A stretch of 5,991 bases of DNA from an uncultured Treponema sp. (lineage in GTDB: Bacteria; Spirochaetota; Spirochaetia; Treponematales; Treponemataceae), in contig CAMAFU010000121.1 of NCBI GenBank assembly GCA_945833725.1, forward strand, positions 1 to 5,991, given 5' to 3'. Position 1 is the first letter of the stretch; each line of letters begins with the position of its first letter. Shown here piece after piece: positions 1 through 5,991 of the stretch. The notes beneath the pieces were generated by a model that worked only from the letters and a program-made list of their open reading frames with translations, was not told where the DNA came from and made no database searches. Both the position numbers and the translations under genes were made by a program.

Positions 1-62
1 AAAGCTGTCGGATCCAGATTTTCATCATCTGCAAATAAATTTTCAAGTTTTAATCCAGCCAT
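1..62 (-). CDS. 5' end of an unrecognised gene divergent from the Rrf2 regulator (partial)
   Basis: Only the first 20 codons and two bases of the next lie in the window, beginning MAGLKLENLFADDENLDPTA. I do not recognise the family; this piece is acidic after residue 6 and shows no signal peptide or membrane segment, so a cytoplasmic product is likelier. The start is chosen because a perfect AGGAGG sits four bases upstream. An in-frame ATG at 86-84 would add eight residues but has no good ribosome site. The gene is transcribed away from the regulator at 320-745 and shares with it a symmetric, operator-bearing promoter region, so it is a likely target of that regulator (inference). Sulfur or cysteine metabolism would be the guess from context, but nothing in these 20 residues shows it, and they do not resemble the start of CysK. 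Confidence 0.72.
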   Translation of the reverse strand, partial: MAGLKLENLFADDENLDPTA

Positions 63-66
63 ATAT

Positions 67-72
67 CCTCCT
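67..72 (-). promoter_or_regulatory. Ribosome binding site of the divergent gene
   Basis: On the minus strand this reads AGGAGG, a full match to the anti-Shine-Dalgarno core, four bases before the ATG at 62-60. It decides the start in favour of that ATG over the in-frame ATG at 86-84. The regulator gene at 320 has the same AGGAGG with the same four-base spacing. Confidence 0.8.
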
Positions 73-137
73 GGTTTTCTGCACATTTTCCCATTATGGC
101 AATTTTTAATACTTATAATGTCTTTCCCTTAGTGATT

Positions 138-156
138 ACCTATTGACTTACTAGGT
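138..156. promoter_or_regulatory. Left operator-like dyad, ACCTA-N9-TAGGT
   Basis: ACCTA (138-142) and TAGGT (152-156) form an inverted repeat with a 9-base spacer, centred on 147, with partly matching AT flanks. It covers the -35 of the plus-strand promoter and lies about 10 to 28 bases downstream of the predicted start of the minus-strand promoter. The dyad length suits a dimeric winged-helix repressor of the Rrf2 family, and the obvious candidate is the protein encoded at 320-745. Binding by that protein is inferred, not shown. Confidence 0.62.
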
Positions 157-171
157 TATTAACAGTATGTT
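143..171 (+). promoter_or_regulatory. Sigma-70 type promoter for the Rrf2-family regulator gene
   Basis: A -35 TTGACT (143-148) and a -10 TATGTT (166-171) are separated by 17 bp; five and four bases of six match consensus. The predicted start is near 178, giving a leader of about 140 nt before the ATG at 320. The -35 sits inside the left operator-like dyad (138-156), as expected for autorepression. The element mirrors the opposing promoter exactly about position 172, so the two polymerase footprints overlap. Confidence 0.62.
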
Positions 172-172
172 G

Positions 173-201
173 TTTATAAACTTAATTACCTACTATGTCA
201 A
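173..201 (-). promoter_or_regulatory. Strong sigma-70 type promoter for the divergent minus-strand gene
   Basis: Read on the minus strand, a perfect -35 TTGACA (201-196) is followed after exactly 17 bp by TATAAA (178-173), five of six bases matching the -10 consensus. The predicted transcription start is near 166, which gives a leader of about 105 nt to the ATG at 62. The -35 lies inside the right operator-like dyad (188-206), so a repressor bound there should block RNA polymerase. It is closer to consensus than the opposing promoter, so the divergent gene is predicted to be the more strongly expressed when derepressed. Confidence 0.72.
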
Positions 202-206
202 TAGGT
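188..206. promoter_or_regulatory. Right operator-like dyad, ACCTA-N9-TAGGT
   Basis: ACCTA (188-192) and TAGGT (202-206) repeat the left dyad's sequence and its 9-base spacing, here centred on 197. The centres are exactly 50 bp apart, close to five helical turns, so two dimers would sit on about the same DNA face. It covers the TTGACA -35 of the minus-strand promoter and the early transcribed region of the regulator's own promoter. Two independent copies of the same dyad, each over a -35, make chance unlikely. Confidence 0.65.
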
Positions 207-309
207 ATTGCTTACATTTTTAACATTGCCGCCGGCAGAAAGTTTTTTGTCTGTGGCTTTTGCACTGGCGATGCAGAATTTAGACTCAACGGTAATGCAG
301 GATTTTTAC

Positions 310-315
310 AGGAGG
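310..315 (+). promoter_or_regulatory. Ribosome binding site of the Rrf2-family regulator
   Basis: AGGAGG followed by four A residues and then the ATG at 320. It fixes the start, which also agrees with the family: the first residues, MLRISTRGKYAL, align with the usual Rrf2 beginning (M-x-I-S-x-[KR]-G-[KR]-Y). Confidence 0.85.
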
Positions 316-319
316 AAAA

Positions 320-745
320 ATGCTTAGAATAAGTACACGAGGAAAATACGCGCTTATAACTATGGAAGTTCTTGCAGAGCAGAATGACAGATCTTTTGTT
401 CCCATGAAAAAAATCTCTCAAAAACAGAATCTGTCGGTAAAATATCTGGAACAGATTTTAATTCAGCTTAGCAAAGCAGGCCTTGTAGAAGGTTTAAGGG
501 GAAATAACGGAGGCTACCGGCTGGTAAAATCGCCAAAAGAATACACTGCCGGCGAAATTCTACGGGCTATGGAAGGAAACCTTTCTCCGGGAGGTGTAAA
601 TGAAGGAAAAACCGTTAAAACAAAAGGAAACGAAGATTTTTGGCAGGGATTTGATAAAACGATCAACGAATATGTAGATTCCATCACCTTGGAAAAAATA
701 ACGGAAAAAAGCCGGGAAACAGACGGATATATGTTCTATATTTAG
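320..745 (+). CDS. Rrf2-family transcriptional regulator, CymR-like
   Basis: A 141-residue winged-helix DNA-binding repressor of normal Rrf2 length. The recognition helix and wing cover about residues 28-70: SVKYLEQIL (39-47) and RGNNGGYRLVKSP (60-72), the hallmark R-G-x-x-G-G-Y wing, followed by AGEILRAMEG (77-86). A long C-terminal dimerisation helix spans about 106-130. The protein contains no cysteine at all; the loop that carries the three cluster ligands in IscR is replaced by lysine- and glycine-rich sequence (91-105). It therefore cannot bind an IscR-type Fe-S cluster. The last residues are DGYMFYI, the ending I recall for CymR of Bacillus and Staphylococcus. CymR represses cysteine and sulfur-uptake genes together with the enzyme CysK, and its terminal Ile resembles the serine acetyltransferase tail that docks in CysK. 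The gene is divergent from the 1-62 gene and convergent with the 771-2177 gene. Autoregulation through 138-156 and 188-206 is likely. Rrf2 membership is near certain; the CymR role is inferred. Confidence 0.93.
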   Translation: MLRISTRGKYALITMEVLAEQNDRSFVPMKKISQKQNLSVKYLEQILIQLSKAGLVEGLRGNNGGYRLVKSPKEYTAGEILRAMEGNLSPGGVNEGKTVKTKGNEDFWQGFDKTINEYVDSITLEKITEKSRETDGYMFYI

Positions 746-770
746 ACTTAACTTCTTACGGCGAGAGATT
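746..770. other. 25-bp convergent gap without a recognisable terminator
   Basis: The regulator (stop TAG at 743-745) and the exported-protein gene (stop TAA at 773-771) converge here. I see no GC-rich hairpin with a T-run on either strand in the gap or its immediate flanks; the only feature is a TTACGG direct repeat (757-762 and 771-776). Transcripts from the two sides probably overlap unless Rho or a site inside the coding regions stops them. Confidence 0.5.
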
Positions 771-2177
771 TTACGGTTCCGGATAAAATTTTGAAGAAGA
801 AAGAACCCTTGAAAGGTGAACAAAGGCATTTTCATTGCTTTCAATAAAATTTTTCAGGGTGTATTCTTTTCCGCCTTCAAAAACTACACAGTTGAATCGG
901 CCGTTGTCGTCATAAAATGGCAGAAGAAGGGCACATTTATTAAAGGCAAAAAACTCTGGCAGTCCCTGCTCCCTAAAAGACGTTTTTACAGCAGCAAGAT
1001 AACAGTATGAAGGTTCCAGAGAAGATAAAACCTGTAAAAGAGCAGGCAATATAGAAATTTTGTACCCGGAATTTTTAATGTAGCCGGGCGTCTGGGAATT
1101 TCCTTTATCACAGACAACACTGGCAAACGGTTCAATATTTACATCAACGCCGGCTTCGTTCCAAAAATAATTTCTGCCGGAGCTTAAAGAAAATGCTGCG
1201 GCCGCAAGATTCCTGCACCAGTCCAAAGTAAAAGACAAGTCAATTTTTTCATCAAGAATGCCGCCAAGACCTACGGAATTGTAATTCATTGTCTTAACCA
1301 CAAGAGGCTGCCTGTAAAGACCGTTTCCGGCAACAGGAATAACAAGCCCGTCAATTACCCATTTTAAAAAACCGGCATCGTCAAGGGGCAATTTATCCTT
1401 TAAATTTTCGATTTCTTCTCCCTGAAGATTTTTTTTCTGTCCATCGGAAATATTTATAAGTTCACCTTTTTCATCAAAACAGGAATCTTCAAGATAAACA
1501 AATCTTCCCATATTCTTTCGGATTACGCCAATCATCTGAAACTTTGAATGAAACTGTCCCTTCTGACAGTCCGCATATTTCCATGGAAAAGTTTTTTCAG
1601 TCATTAAAAAAACTTCCCTAAAAGATGCGGTGTACAGAAATTCAACGGGAATTCCAATTTTTACACCTTTACAGGCATACAAATCATCAATAATAAAATC
1701 ACCCAGTGTTTTTTTTGAATTTTTGCCAAGGGCAGTTTTTTCGGGAGAAAATTGAATGTACATGTTGCTGCTGGCCGTAAAATACATTTTTATTTTTTCA
1801 ATCTGCCCTGTTTTAGAGTTCTTAATTAAAACCCAGCTTCCAGATGAATCTGCAGGATATTCGTCTTCAACGCGGACTTCTACTCCGTTTTCCGTATAAA
1901 CTTCAACCTCAGCCTCAACTTTCGGGGCAATTATTACAGCAAAAAAGCCGTCTGTTTCTTCCAGGCGAACCTGAAATTCCTGACCAGTTTCGTTACGGTG
2001 AATTTCCGGAGCTTTTGTACGAAGTTCATCCAGAGAAGGCAAAAGCCAGTCATCTAAAATTTCCTTACGGATTGAAGATGAAGAAGGAACCTTAAAACTG
2101 TCAAAACTGGCAGAAACAGGGGCAACCCCAACCAATGCAAGAAAAAATAAAACTAAATTTCTTTTTATTTTTTTCAT
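771..2177 (-). CDS. Exported protein of unknown function, 468 aa
   Basis: I do not recognise the family. Residues 1-24 are a clear Sec signal peptide: MKKIKR, a hydrophobic core (NLVLFFLALVGVAP), then a small-residue site VSA-S for signal peptidase I. There is no lipobox cysteine and no further membrane helix, so the mature protein should be periplasmic, surface-exposed or secreted. The mature part begins with a Ser/Lys-rich stretch (about 27-40), then an acidic, beta-rich segment (about 66-145, with alternating Glu/Val around 86-105), and a mixed alpha/beta region to the end. Eight cysteines (169, 204, 233, 321, 356, 392, 415, 430) are spread over the second two thirds, an even number that would allow disulfides. 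It starts 21 bp after the stop of the large activase gene, so the two are probably one operon. Its ribosome site is weak (GGGGT about eight bases upstream), suggesting reliance on translation from the upstream gene. It converges on the regulator gene with a 25-bp gap. Confidence 0.88.
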   Translation of the reverse strand: MKKIKRNLVLFFLALVGVAPVSASFDSFKVPSSSSIRKEILDDWLLPSLDELRTKAPEIHRNETGQEFQVRLEETDGFFAVIIAPKVEAEVEVYTENGVEVRVEDEYPADSSGSWVLIKNSKTGQIEKIKMYFTASSNMYIQFSPEKTALGKNSKKTLGDFIIDDLYACKGVKIGIPVEFLYTASFREVFLMTEKTFPWKYADCQKGQFHSKFQMIGVIRKNMGRFVYLEDSCFDEKGELINISDGQKKNLQGEEIENLKDKLPLDDAGFLKWVIDGLVIPVAGNGLYRQPLVVKTMNYNSVGLGGILDEKIDLSFTLDWCRNLAAAAFSLSSGRNYFWNEAGVDVNIEPFASVVCDKGNSQTPGYIKNSGYKISILPALLQVLSSLEPSYCYLAAVKTSFREQGLPEFFAFNKCALLLPFYDDNGRFNCVVFEGGKEYTLKNFIESNENAFVHLSRVLSSSKFYPEP

Positions 2178-2198
2178 TTGAAATTACCCCGAAAATCA

Positions 2199-5100
2199 TT
2201 AAAGTTCAGCAGTTTGAGCAGGCACAGAATTTTTTGAATCAACAGGATCCGTATCAACAAACTGATTTCCGCCGGAAGCATATTGAACTACAGGCTCCAC
2301 CGGTCCGTTTTTTGTCCAGATTTTTCCGTTTTTCATTTCGTCTGGATTTTTGCCCACAGGAGCATTGCTGAGCAGAAGTTTAAGCCTGTTAAGCTGATTA
2401 ACCTCCGAAGCTCCCGGATCGTAGTCAATGGCGCTTATGTTGGCTTCCGGGAATTTTCTCCTTAATTCTTTTATCATTCCCTTTCCTGTTATATGATTCG
2501 GCAGACAGGCAAAAGGCTGAACGCAGGCAATGGACGGAGCCCCGGAATGAATAAGTTCTATCATCTCTGCTGTAAGGAACCAGCCTTCTCCGGAAATATT
2601 TCCCAGCTGAACAATACCCTCTACAGTTTTCTGCATTTTCCAGATATTTACAGGATAATCAAACCTGCGGCTTTTTTTAAGGCATTTTATCATGTAGCGG
2701 CGGTAAAGGTTCAGGAAGCTGATTATTAGTTTTCCTTTGCGAAGTTCTTTTTTGCCGAATGCCAGTTCTTCCGTTCTGAATTTACTTGTTGCCATTGTAT
2801 AGAAAACAAAATCCATCAAATCAGGCATAACACATTCAGCACCTTCTTTTTCGATAACATTTACCATATCGTTGTTTGCCGTAGGATGAAATTTTACAAG
2901 TATTTCCCCGACAACACCTACACGAGGCTTTTTTACAGGAAGAATCGGAAGCCGGTCAAAATCCCTTACAATGCCGCGGATTATTTTATGGTAGCCTGCA
3001 ATTGACAGAGACTTTAACTGTTTTACAGCCCGCTCGTTCCATTTTTCGTACAGGGCATTGGCACTTCCAGGAACTTTTTCGTAAGGACGCACCCGGTACA
3101 AAACCCTCATCAACAGGTCGCCTATAAAAGCACCCATTAAGGCCCTGTGAACCATAGGAACTGTAAATTTAAATCCAGGATTTTTTTCCAGTCCTACAAC
3201 ATTCAGGGAAATAACGGGAACCTGCCCCCAGCCTGCATCGTTTAAGGCACGACGGATAAAACCAATGTAATTCGTAGCCCGGCATCCTCCTCCAGTCTGA
3301 CTTATAAGAAGAGCCGTTTTGTTAATGTCGTATTTTCCGCTTTCCAAAGCATGCATCATCTGACCGGCAACAAGAATAGAAGGATAACAGGCATCGTTAT
3401 TTACATATTTTAAACCGGCATCTACAGCTTTCGGGTCAACGGCGTCAAGAACAACAAGATTGTAACCGGAATATTTAAAGGCCGCTTCCAAAAGACGCAT
3501 GTGAATTGGAGAAAGCTGAGGACAAAGAATTGTATATTCGTTTTTCATTTCTTCCGTAAAAACAACCCGCTGATATGCACTGCTCTTTGCAGGAATCTTT
3601 TTTCTGTTCCGCTGACGGGCTTTTACGGCGGCAATAAGGGAGCGTATGCGGATTCTAACAGCTCCAAGATTAGAGCCTTCATCAATTTTTATAAGCGTAT
3701 ACATTCTTCCTTTTGCTTTCATTATTTCATCAACCTGATCTGCCGTAACAGCATCAAGACCACAGCCAAAAGAAGTAAGCTGAACAAGTTCAAGATTGGG
3801 CATTCCGGCAACAAAACTTGCAGCACGATACAGCCTGTTATGATAAGTCCACTGATCAACAATACGCAAAGGCCGTTCAACAGCACCAAGGTGAGCCACA
3901 GAATCTTCCGTAAAAACAGCAAGCCCAAGCCCATGAATCATTTCCGGTATTCCGTGGTTAATTTCCGGATCCAGGTGATAAGGACGACCGGCAAGTACAA
4001 TTCCGCTTCCTCCGCTTACTACAAGCTGTTCCAGGGCATCTTCAGCCGCATTTCTTGTATCAGCCTTAAACTGTTCCTGCTCTTTCCAGCCGTCTTCAAC
4101 AGCCTCGTAAACCTGTTCTTTTGTTAAAACAGGAAAAATTTTATGAAGTTCTTCAAAAACCCGTTCCTTAAGCCTTGGTTTATCGTAAATCGGCAGAAAC
4201 GGATTCATAAAGGTTAAATTTTTGTTTTCTTCTATGCTGTCCAGATTGTGCTTTAAAACTTCAGGATAAGAAGTAACTACAGGGCAGTTATAATGGTTAC
4301 CGGCACCTAAATCTTCAATTTTTTCGTAAGGAATGCACGGATAAAAAATAAAACTGCATCCCATTTTTATAAGAGACTCAATATGACCGTGACTTATTTT
4401 TGCAGGATAACATACAGATTCAGAAGGAATTGAATCGATTCCCCTTTCATAAATCATTCTGCTGGAACGAGGACTGAGTTTTACCTGAAATCCCAGTTTT
4501 GTGAACATGGTAAACCACAACGGATAGTTTTCGTACATGTTAAGAACACGGGGAATTCCTACGCTGCCCATAGGAGCCTGTTCCGGTTTAAGAGGAACAT
4601 AATGATTGAAAAGCCGCTTATATTTCCAGTCAAAAAGATTTGGAAGTTCAAAAGGAGTTTCTTCCACACCAGTATTCGTTTTATTTGAACCGTCCACAAG
4701 AGCAGAATCTTTAACCTGATGACGCTCAAGTCCTTTTTCGCATCGGTTTCCAGTAATGAACCGGCGTTTTGTACCGTTTGCAGAAAAAGTATTTATTGTA
4801 AGAAGACAGTTATTCTGACATCCGCCGCACCGGGTAAGATCAAGATCAACCTTAAACGATTCAAGCTGTTCCAGGGTGGCAATATTGGAAACAACTTTAG
4901 GAGGAATCCAGCCTTGTTCCTGACCAGGTTTTGGAGCAGTAAGGTCGCACCACTGGTCGTATGCAATAAGGGCTGAACCGTAAGCACCCATTAAGCCTGC
5001 AACATCAGGACGGAAAACATCAATGCCGGCAATTTTTTCAAAGGCCCGCAGAACGGCATCGTTATAGAATGTTCCACCCTGTACAACAACCTTTGTACCA

Positions 5101-5991
5101 ATTTCAGAAGCCCGGCGAAGTTTTATTACTTTAAAGAGGGCATTTTTAATTACCGAATAGGAAAGTCCTGCAGAAATGTCGGCAATTGTTGCACCTTCCT
5201 TTTGCGCCTGCTTTACACGGCTGTTCATAAATACAGTACATCTGGATCCCAAATCAACAGGCTTTTTTGCCATAAGGGCTTTTGCCGAAAATTCCGTAAT
5301 ATCAAGATTCATGGAATTTGCAAAATTGGCAAGGAAAGAACCGCACCCTGCAGAACAGGCTTCGTTAAGCTGAATTGAAGTAATGGCCCCGTCCTTCATT
5401 CTAAGGCACTTCATGTCCTGGCCGCCTATATCAAGCAGGAATTCAACTCCAGGCACAAAAAATTCCGCAGCCCTGTAGTGAGTTATGGTTTCAACTTCCC
5501 CTGAATCAACACCCAAAGCTGCCTGAAAAAGAGCTTCTCCGTAACCTGTAGAAACAGATCTTGCAATATAGCAGTTTTTCGGAAGAATTGAATAAAGGTT
5601 CTTTAAAACCCTAACAGCAAGTTCAACAGGATTACCACCGTTTACATCGTAAAAATCCCATAGAATTTCACCTTTTTTGTTTATAAGCACGGCTTTTGTT
5701 GTAGTTGAACCGGCATCCAGCCCAAGGAAAAGAGGACCGGACTCTTTGGAAAGATCTCCTCTTTTGGCCTTGTCTTTTGCATGTCTTTCCCGAAATTCCT
5801 TTAATTCACTTTCGCTGGCAAACAAAGGTTCAAGACGCTGAACTTCATTCATTTCCGCACCTTCAAGATTTTTAAGGCTTTCCCGGAATTTTGCCATTGT
5901 AGGAAAAGTTTTTTTTGTTTCCGCAGAAACACAGGAATATTTTTTTTCTGCAGAATATGCAGCCCCGGCCGCAACAAAAAGCTGGGAATCC
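2199..5991 (-). CDS. Acyl-CoA dehydratase activase / HgdB-like fusion protein, N-terminus outside window (partial)
   Basis: A large cytoplasmic Fe-S ATPase of the 2-hydroxyacyl-CoA dehydratase activase group (BadF/HgdC ASKHA fold). Numbering from the Met at 5897, an ATPase domain spans about 56-316: phosphate loop DAGSTTTK (61-68), DIGGQD (156-161), cluster region NEACSAGCGSF (178-188) and SRC (218-220), corresponding to the two cysteines that hold the dimer-bridging [4Fe-4S] in HgdC, then VQGGTFYND and GAYGSA. Next come a four-Cys motif (CGGCQNNC, 357-364, plus C386), a DUF2229 region (IPRVLNMYENYPLW, ESVCYPAK, about 448-525) and HgdB-like parts to about 1178 (RPYH, NNDACYPS, TGGGCRATNY, ACVQPFACLPNH, DYDPGAS). 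Met 5897 is not the start: it has no ribosome site, the frame stays open to the edge, and SQLFVAAGAA before it looks like the end of a first ASKHA domain. In HgdC, ATP hydrolysis drives low-potential electrons to the dehydratase; here reductase and acceptor parts appear fused. The substrate is unknown; double-cubane cluster proteins are relatives. Residues 1180-1232 are a polar, probably disordered tail. Upstream gene of an operon with 771-2177. Confidence 0.93.
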   Translation of the reverse strand, partial: DSQLFVAAGAAYSAEKKYSCVSAETKKTFPTMAKFRESLKNLEGAEMNEVQRLEPLFASESELKEFRERHAKDKAKRGDLSKESGPLFLGLDAGSTTTKAVLINKKGEILWDFYDVNGGNPVELAVRVLKNLYSILPKNCYIARSVSTGYGEALFQAALGVDSGEVETITHYRAAEFFVPGVEFLLDIGGQDMKCLRMKDGAITSIQLNEACSAGCGSFLANFANSMNLDITEFSAKALMAKKPVDLGSRCTVFMNSRVKQAQKEGATIADISAGLSYSVIKNALFKVIKLRRASEIGTKVVVQGGTFYNDAVLRAFEKIAGIDVFRPDVAGLMGAYGSALIAYDQWCDLTAPKPGQEQGWIPPKVVSNIATLEQLESFKVDLDLTRCGGCQNNCLLTINTFSANGTKRRFITGNRCEKGLERHQVKDSALVDGSNKTNTGVEETPFELPNLFDWKYKRLFNHYVPLKPEQAPMGSVGIPRVLNMYENYPLWFTMFTKLGFQVKLSPRSSRMIYERGIDSIPSESVCYPAKISHGHIESLIKMGCSFIFYPCIPYEKIEDLGAGNHYNCPVVTSYPEVLKHNLDSIEENKNLTFMNPFLPIYDKPRLKERVFEELHKIFPVLTKEQVYEAVEDGWKEQEQFKADTRNAAEDALEQLVVSGGSGIVLAGRPYHLDPEINHGIPEMIHGLGLAVFTEDSVAHLGAVERPLRIVDQWTYHNRLYRAASFVAGMPNLELVQLTSFGCGLDAVTADQVDEIMKAKGRMYTLIKIDEGSNLGAVRIRIRSLIAAVKARQRNRKKIPAKSSAYQRVVFTEEMKNEYTILCPQLSPIHMRLLEAAFKYSGYNLVVLDAVDPKAVDAGLKYVNNDACYPSILVAGQMMHALESGKYDINKTALLISQTGGGCRATNYIGFIRRALNDAGWGQVPVISLNVVGLEKNPGFKFTVPMVHRALMGAFIGDLLMRVLYRVRPYEKVPGSANALYEKWNERAVKQLKSLSIAGYHKIIRGIVRDFDRLPILPVKKPRVGVVGEILVKFHPTANNDMVNVIEKEGAECVMPDLMDFVFYTMATSKFRTEELAFGKKELRKGKLIISFLNLYRRYMIKCLKKSRRFDYPVNIWKMQKTVEGIVQLGNISGEGWFLTAEMIELIHSGAPSIACVQPFACLPNHITGKGMIKELRRKFPEANISAIDYDPGASEVNQLNRLKLLLSNAPVGKNPDEMKNGKIWTKNGPVEPVVQYASGGNQFVDTDPVDSKNSVPAQTAEL

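Larger units (their letters stand above)
137..207. repeat. Perfect 11-bp inverted repeat framing the promoter pair
   Basis: TACCTATTGAC (137-147) recurs as its exact reverse complement, GTCAATAGGTA (197-207), with a 49-base interior. The centre of symmetry is position 172, the single base between the two opposing -10 hexamers. Each arm carries one ACCTA operator half-site fused to a TTGAC -35 core, so the repeat places regulator site and promoter in the same register on both sides. Confidence 0.85.

Noticed and set aside
84..86. In-frame upstream ATG as the start of the divergent gene
   Set aside because: It has only a weak GGGA nearby, while the ATG at 62-60 has a perfect AGGAGG four bases upstream.
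114..119. TATAAT on the plus strand as a second -10 element
   Set aside because: No -35-like hexamer lies 16-18 bp upstream, and the symmetric promoter pair at 143-201 is much better supported.
212..421. A 69-codon minus-strand ORF covering the leader and 5' part of the regulator
   Set aside because: It is antisense to the well-supported Rrf2 gene and its ribosome site, starts inside that gene, and gives a low-complexity translation.
1428..1436. Runs of eight or more T (A on the coding strand), here and near 1709, as possible slippage sites or terminators
   Set aside because: The frame continues normally through them as Lys codons, no stem precedes them, and A-rich Lys codons are common throughout these genes.
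3501..4127. A 208-codon plus-strand ORF opposite the activase gene
   Set aside because: It is fully antisense to conserved HgdB-like sequence, has no ribosome site, and its translation has no recognisable domain; the minus strand is clearly the coding strand.
1..5991. CRISPR arrays, tRNA or rRNA genes, insertion sequences, riboswitches
   Set aside because: No regularly spaced repeats, cloverleaf-like sequence, transposase motifs with terminal repeats, or recognisable riboswitch core were seen; nearly all of the window is coding apart from the 63-319 control region.

Overview
The window comes from an AT-rich bacterium with A-rich coding strands and strong AGGAGG ribosome sites. Its content is a CymR/Rrf2-type sulfur or redox regulator, a very large oxygen-sensitive-type dehydratase activase fusion, and an exported protein of unknown family. 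This suggests an anaerobe. A host-associated spirochete of the Treponema type is my best guess, with a clostridial relative as the alternative; no rRNA or other phylogenetic marker is present to settle it.

Layout. Positions 1-62 (minus) hold only the first 20 codons of an unrecognised gene leaving the left edge. Positions 63-319 are a dense divergent control region: two near-consensus sigma-70 promoters face each other and are placed with exact mirror symmetry about position 172, and each -35 lies inside a 19-bp ACCTA-N9-TAGGT operator-like dyad. Positions 320-745 (plus) encode a 141-aa Rrf2-family repressor. It has no cysteine and ends in YMFYI, which points to the CymR (cysteine metabolism) branch rather than the Fe-S branch (IscR). 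After a 25-bp convergent gap, the rest of the window is one minus-strand unit: a large protein related to 2-hydroxyacyl-CoA dehydratase activases (2199 to beyond 5991), followed 21 bp downstream by a 468-aa exported protein (771-2177).

The large gene is not complete. The first in-window ATG (5897) is an internal Met: the frame stays open to the right edge, and the residues before it match the end of a first BadF/HgdC-like ATPase domain. The protein therefore has the tandem-ASKHA, DUF2229 and HgdB-like architecture, with roughly one ATPase domain missing outside the window.

How the parts could work together: the regulator probably represses both its own gene and the divergent gene through the twin operators, possibly in response to cysteine status via CysK. 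The large protein and the exported protein are probably co-transcribed, but what links an ATP-driven low-potential Fe-S enzyme of the cytoplasm to an exported protein is not evident from sequence.
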